This document shows positions 1 through 11,700 of a DNA stretch of 64,000 bases, in pieces. The position numbers and the translations under genes are program-made. The stretch spans positions 217,501 through 281,500 of the forward strand of contig JAJGOT010000214.1 in NCBI GenBank assembly GCA_022457155.1, written 5' to 3'. Source of the stretch: Cladopsammia gracilis (Eukaryota > Cnidaria > Anthozoa > Scleractinia > Dendrophylliidae). Below the pieces are notes generated by a model, which was not told the DNA's origin, made no database searches, and worked only from the letters and a program-made list of their open reading frames with translations. The stretch's first letter is position 1, and each line of letters opens with the position of its first letter.

Positions 1-760
1 GTAAATTCCGCGAGACAAACTCGCAATCGCCCATTCCGCGAGACACACTCGCAATTACATGCCAGTAACATCACGAGATAAACTCGTAATCGCCAACTCC
101 GCGAGACACACTCGCTGTCATATGGACATTTGGCGAGACAAACATTGGCGAGACACACTTGCTATCACATGTAAATTTCGCGAGACAAACTCGCAATCTC
201 CAATTCCGCGAGACACAGTCGCTATCACGCGACAAACTCGTAATCGCCAATTCTGCGAGACCGACTCGCTATGACATGTAACTTCCGCGAGACGAACTCA
301 CAATCGCACGTAAATTCGCTATTACAATAAAATTCAGTGGGACAAACTCGCTATCCTAGTAAAAACTTCGGCGACTACATAACTGCGCTACATAACAAAA
401 TTTGGGCTAGAGAAAACCGTAGTATGACGGCTAACGACGACACGCACTCGCGAAAACGGCTGTAATAGACGAGACTCCGGCTTGACAACTACGCCCTAAC
501 AGCGAAATTCGGCGAGACAACGTGTTATGACAACAAAATTCGGCGAGACAAACCCGCTATCCCAACAAGATAACATCGGCGAAACAAATTCGAGACAACG
601 TGTTAAAACCGACGAGGCATAACGCCCAAACAACAACTAACTCCGAGAGACAACCACGCCCTAACAACTAAATTCGGCGAGACAACGACTCTTCGATAAC
701 AATAAATTCGGCGAGACAGCACTCGCTCGCTGCAAAGAGCTAACTGCCCTAAAACCAACG
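1..760. repeat. Degenerate tandem array with GCGAGACAAACTCGC core
   Basis: The motif (G)CGAGACAAACTCGC or CGAGACACACTCGC recurs about every 25-50 bases with spacers such as AATCGCCAATTCC, decaying to GGCGAGACAACG-type versions after about position 480. The core is partly self-complementary (GCGAG/CTCGC), so each unit can form a small hairpin. The unit length varies, so this is a degenerate satellite rather than a clean minisatellite. The array probably continues to the left of the window. No gene is seen; the short open frames here are by-products of the repeat. Confidence 0.8.
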
Positions 761-1861
761 AAACAAAAACTCGAAGAAAATAATAAAATGGGAGTGACAC
801 ACAAACTGGTGATAATAATCACACTCCACTCTTGTAAAATGAAGAAACCAGTTCAGCCGGTTCTTTTTGGTCGAGGAAGAACACTCTGAGCTTGACCGTC
901 TGAAAGGTCGTCATTTCGCTGGGCCGGAACAGGTAGGACTGCTTGGGCAGCTTGAGCAGCCGGGGCGTCGACAACTTGCTAAAGTAGAATTATCGATTGG
1001 GACGGGAACTTGCGACGTCATGAACATTAAAGTAGAGGGGGCAGCGATGAACCTTGAGTGAATAAACGAAGCTATGTGACGGTCGTCCCTTTCGAAAAGA
1101 CTGAGGGATGTTTTGGCGTAAGACGAGCACTTTATACTGAACACAAAGTATATGGTTACGTAATACGTCCCCTTGGGCCACATACTGCACGGCGCATATA
1201 TCTAATTAGGAATAGAGGGCATTGTGTGCGAGTTCCCCAGAGAAAATAAGATATGATTTGAAGCAAAAAATAGTGGGAGCAAGAATAAATCACACTGCTG
1301 AGAGCCAATCAGATTGCGAGGATCACCAGTGATTTCAAAATGGATGTAATAAAATATGATATCATAACAACATAAATTGAAGTGACAAAGTAAATGTAAA
1401 AAAGTGAAAGGTAAATAAACCAACAATAAAAAATTTGAAAAATTTGCAGCACGATACAACTGCTGAACCTTATCGAGGAAAATGATTTAACGTCTGAGGT
1501 ATTCTAGCTTATTCTACTTAATTTGCGAAAACAGGCCAGGCATGATTTCAAAAAGCCGAGAAGGCCAGAAAATAACACTTTCTTCCGCCATGGGTTAAGA
1601 AAACGGTACGATATTGTCCGGAAACCTATTTAGGATTGAGTGTAGTAATTAGTGAGCATATTAACAAATTCTCGGCTTGTTGTGAGATCAGTCGCTTACG
1701 AAAGGATGCAAAATGTCTGCATGATGGAAGCTCCAAACGGCATTTCATGAAGAGATGAGTCAAGAAATGGTAAACGTACAGCGTGCGTACATCTAAATAA
1801 AATAAATAAATAACTATATTTAGAGAGGAAAGCCACATCAGCCGTAGCTGGTTTTCGTGCA
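761..1861. other. Intergenic stretch with one GC-richer open frame
   Basis: Mostly AT-rich non-coding DNA. At about 867-1061 (+) there is a 64-codon frame that is GC-richer than its surroundings and reads as charged, Glu/Leu/Gly-rich protein (it includes VEEEHSELDRLKGRHFAGPE). A GT-type donor could follow CCGGAACAG, but I find no matching upstream exon and recognise no domain. It could be an exon relic or part of a repeat. Nothing else of note is seen up to the SINE at 1.86 kb. Confidence 0.3.
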
Positions 1862-2068
1862 GGTCCTCTATCCAGATCGAATTGGAATTTAGAATGTTGG
1901 TTTTTGAGGAGAGGGGAAAACCGGAGTACCCGGAGAAAAACCTCTCGGAGCAAGGAGAGAACCAACAACAAACTCAACCCACATATGACGCCGGGGCCGG
2001 GACTCGAACCCGGGCCACATTGGTGGGAGGCGAGTGCTCTCACCACTGCGGCATCCCTGCTCCCCATC
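1862..2068 (-). mobile_element. tRNA-derived SINE (coral-type)
   Basis: Read on the minus strand, the element begins GGGGAGCAGGGATGCCGCAG, carries an A-box-like TGGTGAGAGC stretch and a B box GGTTCGAGTCCC, then a body containing GTTGAGTTTGTTGGTTCTC, CTCGGAGAGG-like and CTCCGGTTTTCCCCTCTCC segments and a tail near CTCAAAAACCAACATTC. The tRNA-like head does not fold into a proper anticodon arm, so it is not a functional tRNA. I recognise this head-plus-body arrangement from stony-coral genomic DNA, which is one reason for the organism call; that recognition is from memory. Confidence 0.75.
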
Positions 2069-2914
2069 GAGATATGGATACACGGGGGAGGCAGCTCAGC
2101 ACGAAAGAAGCGTAACAGTCGCCAGAGACGATAGTAAGACTAGGTGAATGACGTGAGCGTGCTACCCACGGGCAAATGGATGGCACTTATCAGGTCTTAT
2201 CAACCAATTGGAGCCAAATTCTACATATAGTCGAACCTCACGAAGCAGCCACCCAAAATCAAGAGAAAATAAAAGCAATTGGTGGTCGTAATTTTTAAAA
2301 TGGTCCCGATTTTTTTTTTTAATTTACATGTTTCGATGTGACTCACATCTTCGTCAGTTACAAAGAGTGTTTGAAAAACCGTTTAAACTTACAACAACCT
2401 AAAGAAGCATACATAATTAACTATGATTACATAAATTAATAACAAAGAAAGAAGGCGTAAATAATAACAATGCCTAACTGGCGTAAGACTCCGCGTAAGT
2501 GTCAAATTGACGTGTTTGACTTGTCGCTTACGGGAGTTCGTTGTCTTAACTTTGAATGACACGAACCTGTTTTAATTTCAATGTACAAAGCATCTAAAAG
2601 CGACAACTGCTTTATAATGTAGAAGTTTTGATGCAAGGGACAAAATTTTCGTTGCACTGGAGTTAGTTGTGCTGTAATACATTCATGGTTCATTTTGCGT
2701 CTGTAGTGGCACTGAAAGATGGGCGAGTGGTCGCCTACCAGAGGTTAAAAACAATAAAAAGATTCAAATATCAGTGTTGAAAGTGGTCGCGGACGCTTTA
2801 TACTAGAGGTGGTCGCTTACGAGATGTTCAACCGTAAATGATTTGACTGCAAAAAAAAATAATATTTTGGAAAAGTCGCTTACAAGAGGTGATCGCACTG
2901 CTGTATACAGTTTT
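2069..2914. other. No gene seen; AT-rich
   Basis: Holds a poly-T run near 2310 followed by the motif GTTTCGATGTGACTCACATC, which resembles the end of a retroelement, and otherwise unremarkable AT-rich sequence. The open frames are short and show no coding features. Confidence 0.4.
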
Positions 2915-3220
2915 GTCCAGGATTGCAGATAATTAGATGCATGGCAAATTTAATAAGCGTCACAAAGTGTCCTCTTGCTCTTCTACTGAACTTTAACATC
3001 ACTTGTTTTCAAAAATACAGACAAAAAACGTCACGAAGTGTCCCCTAAATTCTGCTCTTTAAGTAAAGATAAACACGTGCGTTTACCCTAACCTTAAAAT
3101 AACACTAACACTAATGCTTACCTTACATTTCAAAAAAGATGGTTAACACTTAGACTTAACGGGACACTTCGTGTTGGATATCAAAATTTGCCATGCATCT
3201 TATTATCTGCAATCCTGGAC
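2915..3220. mobile_element. MITE with about 36-bp terminal inverted repeats
   Basis: The left end GTCCAGGATTGCAGATAA(T) is repeated inverted at the right end as TTATCTGCAATCCTGGAC. The match extends inward through ATGCATGGCAAATTT with few mismatches. The interior of about 230 bp has no coding capacity but contains internal direct echoes of GTCACRAAGTGTCC. The structure is that of a non-autonomous DNA transposon; the superfamily cannot be assigned. Confidence 0.8.
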
Positions 3221-6200
3221 ATAAGTGGCCGTATAAGTATATTCTATCAACTTGATTTTGTATTCAGAAGAAAACCGCATAGTCGGTCCTAATCGGTTTT
3301 AATAGCAATCTATTTAGCATGGTATTACAATGGTACAATGGTATTGTTATTACGCAAACAATGAAGAGATCATATTCGTACAGTCATCGTTATCGTCATC
3401 AACATTACCAACGTCATCATGATTAACACCGTCATAGTCTTCGGTTTTTCATTATAACGATCAACCATTATAATATCATCAATGATTGTCGTCGTCATCA
3501 CCATAATTATATCGATATTTATCGTCATGATCATTTTCCTTACCGATAAAGACTTCCTTGAACTGAGCGAACTTCGAGGGATGTTGTGGAGCTTGACTTC
3601 TCCGGCTTGGTGTGGGGCTGTTGCCTGGTAACATGTGCTTATCTTCCTCATTACACGGCGATAAAGTGGTATGCTTTGCTACTGCAGAGAAATAGAAATA
3701 AAAACTGTAGCCTGCTGTGCAGGTGTTTCTTTCTTTCTTTTTTTTTTTTGGTGGGCGAGTGCTGAATTTAGTGTTTGGTCGCCATTTTGGTTTGCGCAAA
3801 GTCGGGGGCTGGGAGTCCTTTCTTTCCACCCCCCCCCCCCCCCTTCCCCCCCTCCTTCGCCTTCCAGCCTGACTCCGACACCCTTGGTCGCATCTTTTGA
3901 CGCACCTCAGTCTGCGGTTTTAAAACGCAGCGCTCGCTCGTCCCCCAATACCCTGCTTTGCAGGCTATAAAAACTGTCATGAGATCGAGAAAACACATGC
4001 ATATCGGAACTCAACAAGCCCAACAGCACGCTTGCGTATGTCGCAATGTATTTTACAAATGGGAACCGGCTTAAAATGAGATCAAGAATATATATTGGTA
4101 AAAAGAAAATAACAGTATGACAACACTGGGCTTGCGTGTGTCACTTATGCTTGTGGTTGTCGCACAAGTGGGAAATACATGCAGGCTTGAATATGGAGCT
4201 TAATTCCTTAAGAGCTTTCTCCACGGCCTTAGAATGAGTCAAAGATTGTCTTGAATATCATTTGCATCATTTATCACTGTACGTGAGTGGTTTGGTTTTA
4301 AACTCAGACTTTTTCAGTTTAATTTTGAGCCTCACTTATAACCTAACAACTTGTTTTAGTTTTTGAGTAATGGATTTAATATTGTCTGGTTGTTCTGAAA
4401 GAGCATATCAATCGGACTATGACCCCAAAACAGTTTATTTTACAAGGTGCGCAAACCACTGAGTAGCCGTTAGATTGTTGAACAAAAACTGAAAAAATAA
4501 TCTCTATCACCATATGCAGTTTGACAGAAGCGGAATCTGATGATTTTAATTTTGGAATATTTGACTAAGGCAAACTATCTCATAATCTCTTTAATACAGA
4601 ATTACAAATATACCACATCAAAAATAAGGATATACCTCCTCAATGAATTACCGTAAAGATTTTTAGAAAGGGTGTTCCAATTAGTGCTTAAGATTTTTTT
4701 TTATAGATAACCACGTGAATTCGCGGCAAGCGAAATAATTAATGTCGAATTCGGAAAAATATCCGAAAAATGACTATAAATAATATTCATCATCCCGTAA
4801 TATGACTTACTCAGGTGCAATATTTATATTTGCATACAGGTGTAGTATTGTATAAACCTCTCATTTATTTTTTTTTTGTCCACGAACTTGTGAGATATCA
4901 TGCCGAAACTTTCAGTATTGTTGTCAAAAACATCCATCATTAAATTGTCTTCTTCCGAAGGCTTTAGCAATATAGTTGAAAACAGTAGTTCAGAAAACTA
5001 TCATGATGATCGTTAAAGATGGACTGACGAGGAAAAAATACATTTGTAGACCTATTGTTATTCACAAGATATAAAAAAACTCGACAATTAACAAATTGTC
5101 AAAAAACATTTCTTCAGAAAGAGAGTTAGAGCGTAAAAACAATGCATCTTTGAGATTTTCCATTAATATGTGTACGGATTTTGTTATTTCGACGTGGTTA
5201 AAGCATAAAATGCCCATTTTTCGATCTGAGGAAGGACAGTTACGAAATTTCAAGGTAATAAACTGTAACGTAGGAGCTAAATTAAAGAAATTTCCCCAGA
5301 CAATTCCCCTGCGTCGTTACGCCAGAATTGAAATCAAAACTGCAGACTTATTCCGCGGTTGCTGCAGGCAATGTGAGGAAACCTTACCTTGAAACATTGT
5401 TTTGTCCGAGCTTTCAACACCACCCATACTTTTCCATGATGTCGAGATGATGTCTTGCCAATACCTTATTCAGCTCTCATCAATATTTCGCTGAGTCTGT
5501 TTTCGTTCTTTCTTTGCTCACTCGGTATCGAATGAATAATTAACGACTTTCGAGCAGGTACTCACGAGAAGATTTAACATAATTATCGCCATACGAATCC
5601 ATGGTAACTGACAGCTTGCTTCAATATCCATATCGTGGGAAGCAACAATAATTTTGCTGAAAGCGATTTGCAGAAATCTTGCTGCGAGCGCATTCGAATT
5701 TTGAAACAATCAACAGCTTTTTACGGACCAAATAACACCTTAGAAAATCTTCTGATTGTAAAGAAGCGAGCTTTATATTAGATCGTTAAAAGTAAAGATA
5801 GACTATGAACGACAAGTTTACAAAAAAAGGTTTTAATGGCACACATAACTGACGTCGTTAGCGCATAAGTTCGAACACACTGGAGATATTTTACAAATAT
5901 TATTCTCAAGACTGACAATTTATGACGTAGTTTCATTAATTCAAAATTCAAAAATACTGGAGATATATTTCAGGCACTCCTTTACGCTCCGGATTGAGTT
6001 AAAGATTAATTTTTTAGTTAAAGATGAAACGAGTTACAAATTTAAACGTTCCAATATACTCTGATCATTTTCAGATCTATTTTTGTGAGTGTATTTAATA
6101 TCATTTACAGTCTATTTTCAATGATGAACAAGTTATTTACATGTTATTTACGTAGTATTATTTGAAAGCGTGCATGGTCAACTTTAAATTTCTCCCTGTA

Positions 6201-8029
6201 ATAACCAACAAAAAGTCTCATAAGTTAAAATATTTAAAACAATCGAACCTCCTTAAAGGTGATGTTACACGGGACGATTCGCAACGACGATTTTTAGCGC
6301 AACAAAATTAAACAACTTGAGTAAAATTTGTGTTTTTGCGTTGCAAGTTTTTAAAGCTGATTCAAAAACTTCGCAACGCAAAAATTGCGAAGAAAATCTT
6401 TGTCAACTGTTGTTGCCTTTGTTTTAATTTCTTAGAACGGTTTTCAATTGAGTGTCGTAAAACCCAAACCGAAGTAATTAATATGGCCACTCTGATTTGG
6501 CCAACTACAACATAGGAAGTCATTGCAATGAGCCAATCAGAAGCGATATATATAGCCAGCGCCAAGCGCGGGAAAACGCGCACAAGCAAGTAATAGCGGA
6601 GCACTTGCCAGGCCGAAGGCCTGGCTGCGCAGCTCCATACTCATAGAACCTATGCCGCTTTAGTGGAAAAAGACGAGCTTTCAGGGATAAAATCTTGCTT
6701 CGAGGAACTTCATGTATTACGTTTTTATCAATGCGGGAGATTTTTGTTTTCTACTAATTTCAGAACCAGAAGCGGAGATTTGAATTTCCAAGCAAGCGAG
6801 GGACTTAAAGGTAAAACAGATTACAGTTTTCGATGAGAATTTATGTTGATATCAATCTGTGAGTGACTTTTTATTAGTGTTATTGTTAGTTTTGGAGAAT
6901 TGATTTTAAAACGTGCTTAAATTCAGTTGTATCGATCTCTTGAATTTCATCGAAGAAAGCTTGAACTCGATGAGCTATAATTAAATGGTACGCGTTTTCC
7001 TTTTAAACGTAAACTAATGGAGATTTGAATAATTTTTTTCGAAAGAAGATTGTGTTGTCCATTTTTATGTGTTTGTTCATTCATTAGATAGATTGAAAAG
7101 CGATTTTATGTAAACAAAACAAGACTTTGATTTTATAGTACAGTTCTATCTTTACTCGCATCGCTTTATGCAAATATGTTTGTGTATTTTTGCAATTTTT
7201 GATTTTCAAATCAGTTTCTCGGGCAATTTTTGACAAACATAAACTGTATTTTATTCGGAAACTAGTGGTACTAGTTATTTTAGACAGACTTTTGTACGGT
7301 CTATAAAGATGTACTGTGCAGACGATCGCGTAATACTGTTTTTGAGAATTGCTAAAATTGAAAATAGCCCGTTCGTCAATCTTAATTATTGTGCTTCCAA
7401 CCTTTCACCTTAGTTAAGTTTCACCTTAGTTAAGCTTGTTCAAAGTGTGACGCTGTTAGGCTTGGGCTATGTATATATATTAATTGGTGTTGGTTTTACT
7501 TCCGATTAGTTGAGAAAGTGGCGCGAAATTTTTTTTATCCAATCACAAAGCGTAGCAATGTGAAACCAAAGACGGATTGCGAAATTACCTTCGACACTCA
7601 AATGGAAAGAGCTCTTCGTCTTATTTTGAGAGGTGACATTAAAGCGGAGTAAATTCATAAAGAAAATAAAAGTTAGAGACTGTAATTGGTGGTCGATTGT
7701 CGTATCATTGTTAACAAGGTGATCAGCCGTATATTTCAAGAATGGCGCGAACGATATTGTCAGACCCAGGTCTCCTCGATCGTCATTCACTTTCTCAGCG
7801 ATCATAGCTATCGCAGCGATCATATGGAAACCATCAATCGATGCGATCGCTGGACTATTTTTTTCAGCGATCGCAACGATCGTAGCGATCATATGGAAAC
7901 CGGGCTTTAGAGTAGGCTTCCGCCGTACTGGCAAGGATAACCTTTTTTAACTCTACCGTTCCTGCATTTGTCTTTGCAGTTTCTTTATCATTGTCAAGAA
8001 ACCCAACCTGTGGTCTTTAAATTTTCTAT
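3221..8029. other. Intergenic, repeat-derived, no gene supported
   Basis: Contains a CAT/GAT-rich low-complexity tract (about 3375-3540), a poly-T run (3730) and a long C homopolymer run (about 3829-3850). At 6246-6300 there is an end of a transposon-like repeat starting GGTGATGTTACACGGGACGA. At 7790-7912 lie two direct copies of a unit with GCGATCATATGGAAACC, the terminal motif of another common repeat. The open frames at 5096-5392 (+) and 7506-7934 (-) are over 95 codons but lack recognisable domains; the second lies mostly inside the repeat copies. Confidence 0.5.
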
Positions 8030-8160
8030 TTTTGTTTCTTTTTTAAGAAATCAAAATCAAGCGAGAATCAGTCAATTTTCTTGAACCATTTACTTAATGT
8101 ATAGAATATGTCTGAATGTTTTGATTCATTTTGTGGAAAAAAGACAGATTTTGTCAATGA

Positions 8161-8375
8161 AGGGTGTCTAGAAAACTAAGACCCTGAGACCTCAAGAACT
8201 AACCCTAACCCCAACTCTAACCTAGCTCCTAACCCTAAACTCGAAAACTAAGACCCTAAGACTTACATTTAAGACTTACGAATTTAGGGTTAGGGGTTAG
8301 GGTTAGGGTTAGTTTTTGAGGTCTTGGGTGTTAGGTCTTAGGTCTAAGGGGCGGCTTAGTTTTCGAGACATCCTG
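8161..8375. repeat. Foldback element built of TTAGGG-like repeats
   Basis: The left half carries CCCTAACCCCAACTCTAACC-type units and the right half TTAGGGTTAGGGGTTAGGG-type units, so the element is a large inverted repeat. Its outer ends, GGGTGTCTAGAAAACTAAG and CTTAGTTTTCGAGACATCC, are imperfect inverted repeats. A homologous copy sits at 23559-23747, at the equivalent place downstream of gene B, so it was present before the A/B duplication. It looks like a MITE that amplified telomere-like units rather than a chromosome-fusion scar. Confidence 0.75.
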
Positions 8376-8783
8376 TCAATTAAGTTAAGAAAATTATTGA
8401 AACTGTTGGAACATTTTCGGGTCAGTTTATGATGGGGTTATAAGATTGACGGTGCATGTAAACATGAATAACTATTAACGCACATTGCACACAATTTAGC
8501 TTTATTTCTAATAAATGCTATTTTAATTTGTAACACTAGGAATGTTTCGCAAGTAAATAAATTTCATGAAAGATTAAAACATTACCTTAAAACTCACTAT
8601 ACGATACATTGTTTATTTTCATTGGAAATACTAGTTTTGAAATCTGAATTAAACAAAATCATAGATTTTATGACAGCTGTCCGTAAACTAATCTGGTGTT
8701 GATAGGTAATTAACACAAAGTAAGATCTGACATTCAAATGCGGTATCAGTTATAATGGAAAAATTCTTGTATTTAATTTGATT

Positions 8784-11700
8784 TTATAAACTATTCCTAG
8801 GCCTGAATCTGAAGAAATCTTGATGCATTCTGTAACCCTCTATGCGCAAGTAATATAAAACACATTGTGATAAATGGCAAGCAACTGTACTGAGAGACTG
8901 GGTTCGACGAGTAGTACTTGTCCCTGTGGTGTTACGCTTGACTGTAGAGGACGACTGCTGGCCAGCTGTAGTGCTGACTGGGGTAAGTCCTAGGAGTTTT
9001 CTATCCTGAAAGAAAATGTTTCAAGGGTTATTATTTTCCGACAATTTCCGAGGAAGATCCGAAAGTGTTTCGAGCGTGGTTATTTTCCGAAAATGTCCGA
9101 GGAAGATCCGAAAATGTTTTAAGTTATCTGTTTAAAAAACGAGCCAGTAGTGTATTATCAGGTTTAAAAACTCAAGGCGAAGCCGAGAGTTTTTACACCT
9201 GATAACACACGTACTGCGAATTTTTTTGAACGGCTTCAAAAACGTTCGTTCAAGAAAAACAAGTAGACTGATTAGCATACAACACATGTGCCACGTCTTC
9301 GATGAAGTGACCATTGCTTCCCGGCTCCTATCGAAAGTTTTGGGATTTTACAGTTCTGAGGAAAAAATAATCTACTGAAAAATGCTATACCACAGTTGAC
9401 AGGTATGGTAGATAAAACGCCTGACATTTTTTTTTTTCCGACAATTTCCGAGGAAGATCCGAAAGTGTTTCAAGAGTGGTCATTTACCGAAACGTCTCCT
9501 AGGAAAACATGAAAATGTTTAAAAAGACCACAGTAGCGAAATAGAAACACCGGATATCCTCTATTACAGGATCTAATCAGCTATAAAATTATGGTTTGAT
9601 GATAAAGTAAGGTTGATTCCCGGTATGGAAACGACTATATTTGTTAATCCGCCTTGCTTTTTTATCAAATAGTTTCACGAAAATGTCTGCATTTGAAATT
9701 AACACTTGGTTCGGGAGTCTTTCAAGGGATGTCGAACCATTAGACTAGTCTATACACGAAAAAGTTTCCTCTTGCTGCGTCGTTGCAGGGAAAAAACCAT
9801 GCCTCAAGTTGGGCTTTTGCAGTTCTAAGTTACTCAGTTTTTCCGTACAATTGGCTTGCAGTATGTATATATTTTTTCAAAATCACCCAATCCCCCTCCC
9901 CCTAAAAAATCTAGTGGTTCACCCCTAATAGGCTCCTATATAGGGGCACTGAAGATGAAATCGATATCTGCACTTATAATTCAACACATTGATACACTGC
10001 CCAAATATGGTCAAAAAGTTATCGATATACGCTATGTCTACATGATGTCTACGGCCTCGTCGGCTAAGAATAGACGATATCATGCGTGCTTTCGCGCTAT
10101 AATAGTTAAATATGTTGCAATATGATTTTTCGTGGTGGGGGAATTGAAATGTTTAATGTTTATATAAAGTCGCTGAAGTGGCGTATGGCGTATGCGCTCT
10201 TCGTTTGTAAAACAAATGGTAACAACTTACAATCTTAACTGCCTTCGTAACCAATCTTTTCACTGTGCCCACCATGTCTTCAGTGTCTCGCAAACTCTTC
10301 ATATATGTGGCCGAGGGTGTTGTCATGTTCTGAGCACGTGATAGATCTGCTAATGAGTTGGTAAGCAGTTGACTGAAGCCGAGGAAAACTCTTCTGTAAA
10401 ATTCGAGAAGTGTGCTTCTCTGAAAAGTAATCAACATATGAAACATTTTTATTATCCTGTCTGTCATCAGCTATATCAGTCATTATTTCATTATACTGTT
10501 AGCCTCCTTCAGGTCCTCACACCGTAGCTAAGTGTATTAACCACGTTAATTATAAATAAACTATCTATTGTCTATTGTCCTGTCTGTAATTGTGCTATAT
10601 ACACACTTACAACATAAGCATGAAAGCGAGGCCTAATGGCCACATCGCCATTAAAATGTCAGAAGCGCAGCCTATAACTACGACAAAAAACTCTCTGAAA
10701 TGCTGTGCCCCTGCGCTTTGTTATAATCGTTCCGATAATAGGAAAGACTTGACGTTTCATGCATTTCCGAAGGAACCTTACCGAAAGTTAGCTTCTCCAC
10801 CGTCCACTTTTCAACTGACTTTCATTTACTATAACTGCTTCAGGAATATCTTCTAGGGTTAATTTTTAATCCCTAAATCACAAATCGCTCTTGTTTCCGC
10901 CGTCATATTTACTTTTTTTTAAGTTTGCGGTAAGTTTGGTGGCCCTTAAGCCTCGCTTTCATGCTTACGTCGTAAGTGTGTATCGTATAGAGCGTATGCA
11001 CATGACGTCACGGCGGCCATATTGGTGTACCAAAACAATAGAACGGCGGCCATGTTGGTGTACCAAAACAATCCTGTGGGATTTGAACGCTTTTCTTATG
11101 TTAACACTTTCTTTTGTTCCAATAAATTTGCATAGCTGCTTGCCACGTGAGTGCATACGCTCTATAATAGCTAATTTATTATACTGTTAGCGTCTTTCAG
11201 GCTTTCATAGTGGGGTCTAAATAATTGACACAGATCGCTAAATTCGAAAAACGCACACAAACTATAGAGTAAGTAGTAGGACCAAGTCTTACCGATAGAT
11301 TCGTCCAACGTGATCTAGTTAAGTTCATATCTTGCATTATCACAGTTGCAGGTGAGTCACAGGTAGGATTGCAGGAATCAGTAATGCTATACTCAAAATT
11401 CTGCAATAAAAGACTCAACACAATTAAAATGCCAGTATATCAACTCGCTTTATTTTTGCCAAAAAATTTCCCCAAATATCTTAAGAAGAAACACGTGTCG
11501 CCCAAAGTGAAACATGGCAAAAAATTGGATGACATTTGCCTCTAATTTTTAACCCGTGAACATACGCGCATGCGTAATGAACGGGTTATCGGTATCGGCG
11601 ACAGATATGCAAATGAGTCACTCACTCGCTCACTCCTTCCATCAGCTGTAAACTTCGTGACATAATGCTTTGTTACGAATGCGTTTTGTAACAAGAACAG

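Noticed and set aside
1..760. CRISPR-like array
   Set aside because: Repeat length and spacing are irregular, the spacers are themselves related, and the context is eukaryotic.
1989..2066. A tRNA gene on the minus strand
   Set aside because: The B box and T arm are good, but no proper anticodon stem forms and a SINE body follows.
1696..2134. Overlapping open frames of 64-123 codons on both strands
   Set aside because: They lie across the tRNA-derived SINE and are produced by its sequence.
3479..3829. 116-codon minus-strand frame
   Set aside because: It arises from the GAT/CAT low-complexity tract and adjoining homopolymers; no conserved features.
8161..8375. Internal telomere from a chromosome fusion
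   Set aside because: The units are inverted around a centre, bounded by terminal inverted repeats, and duplicated with gene B.
10280..10483. Second minus-strand frame overlapping exon 4 of gene A
   Set aside because: A shadow in another frame; only the 10419-10231 frame is conserved in C and has the right phase.
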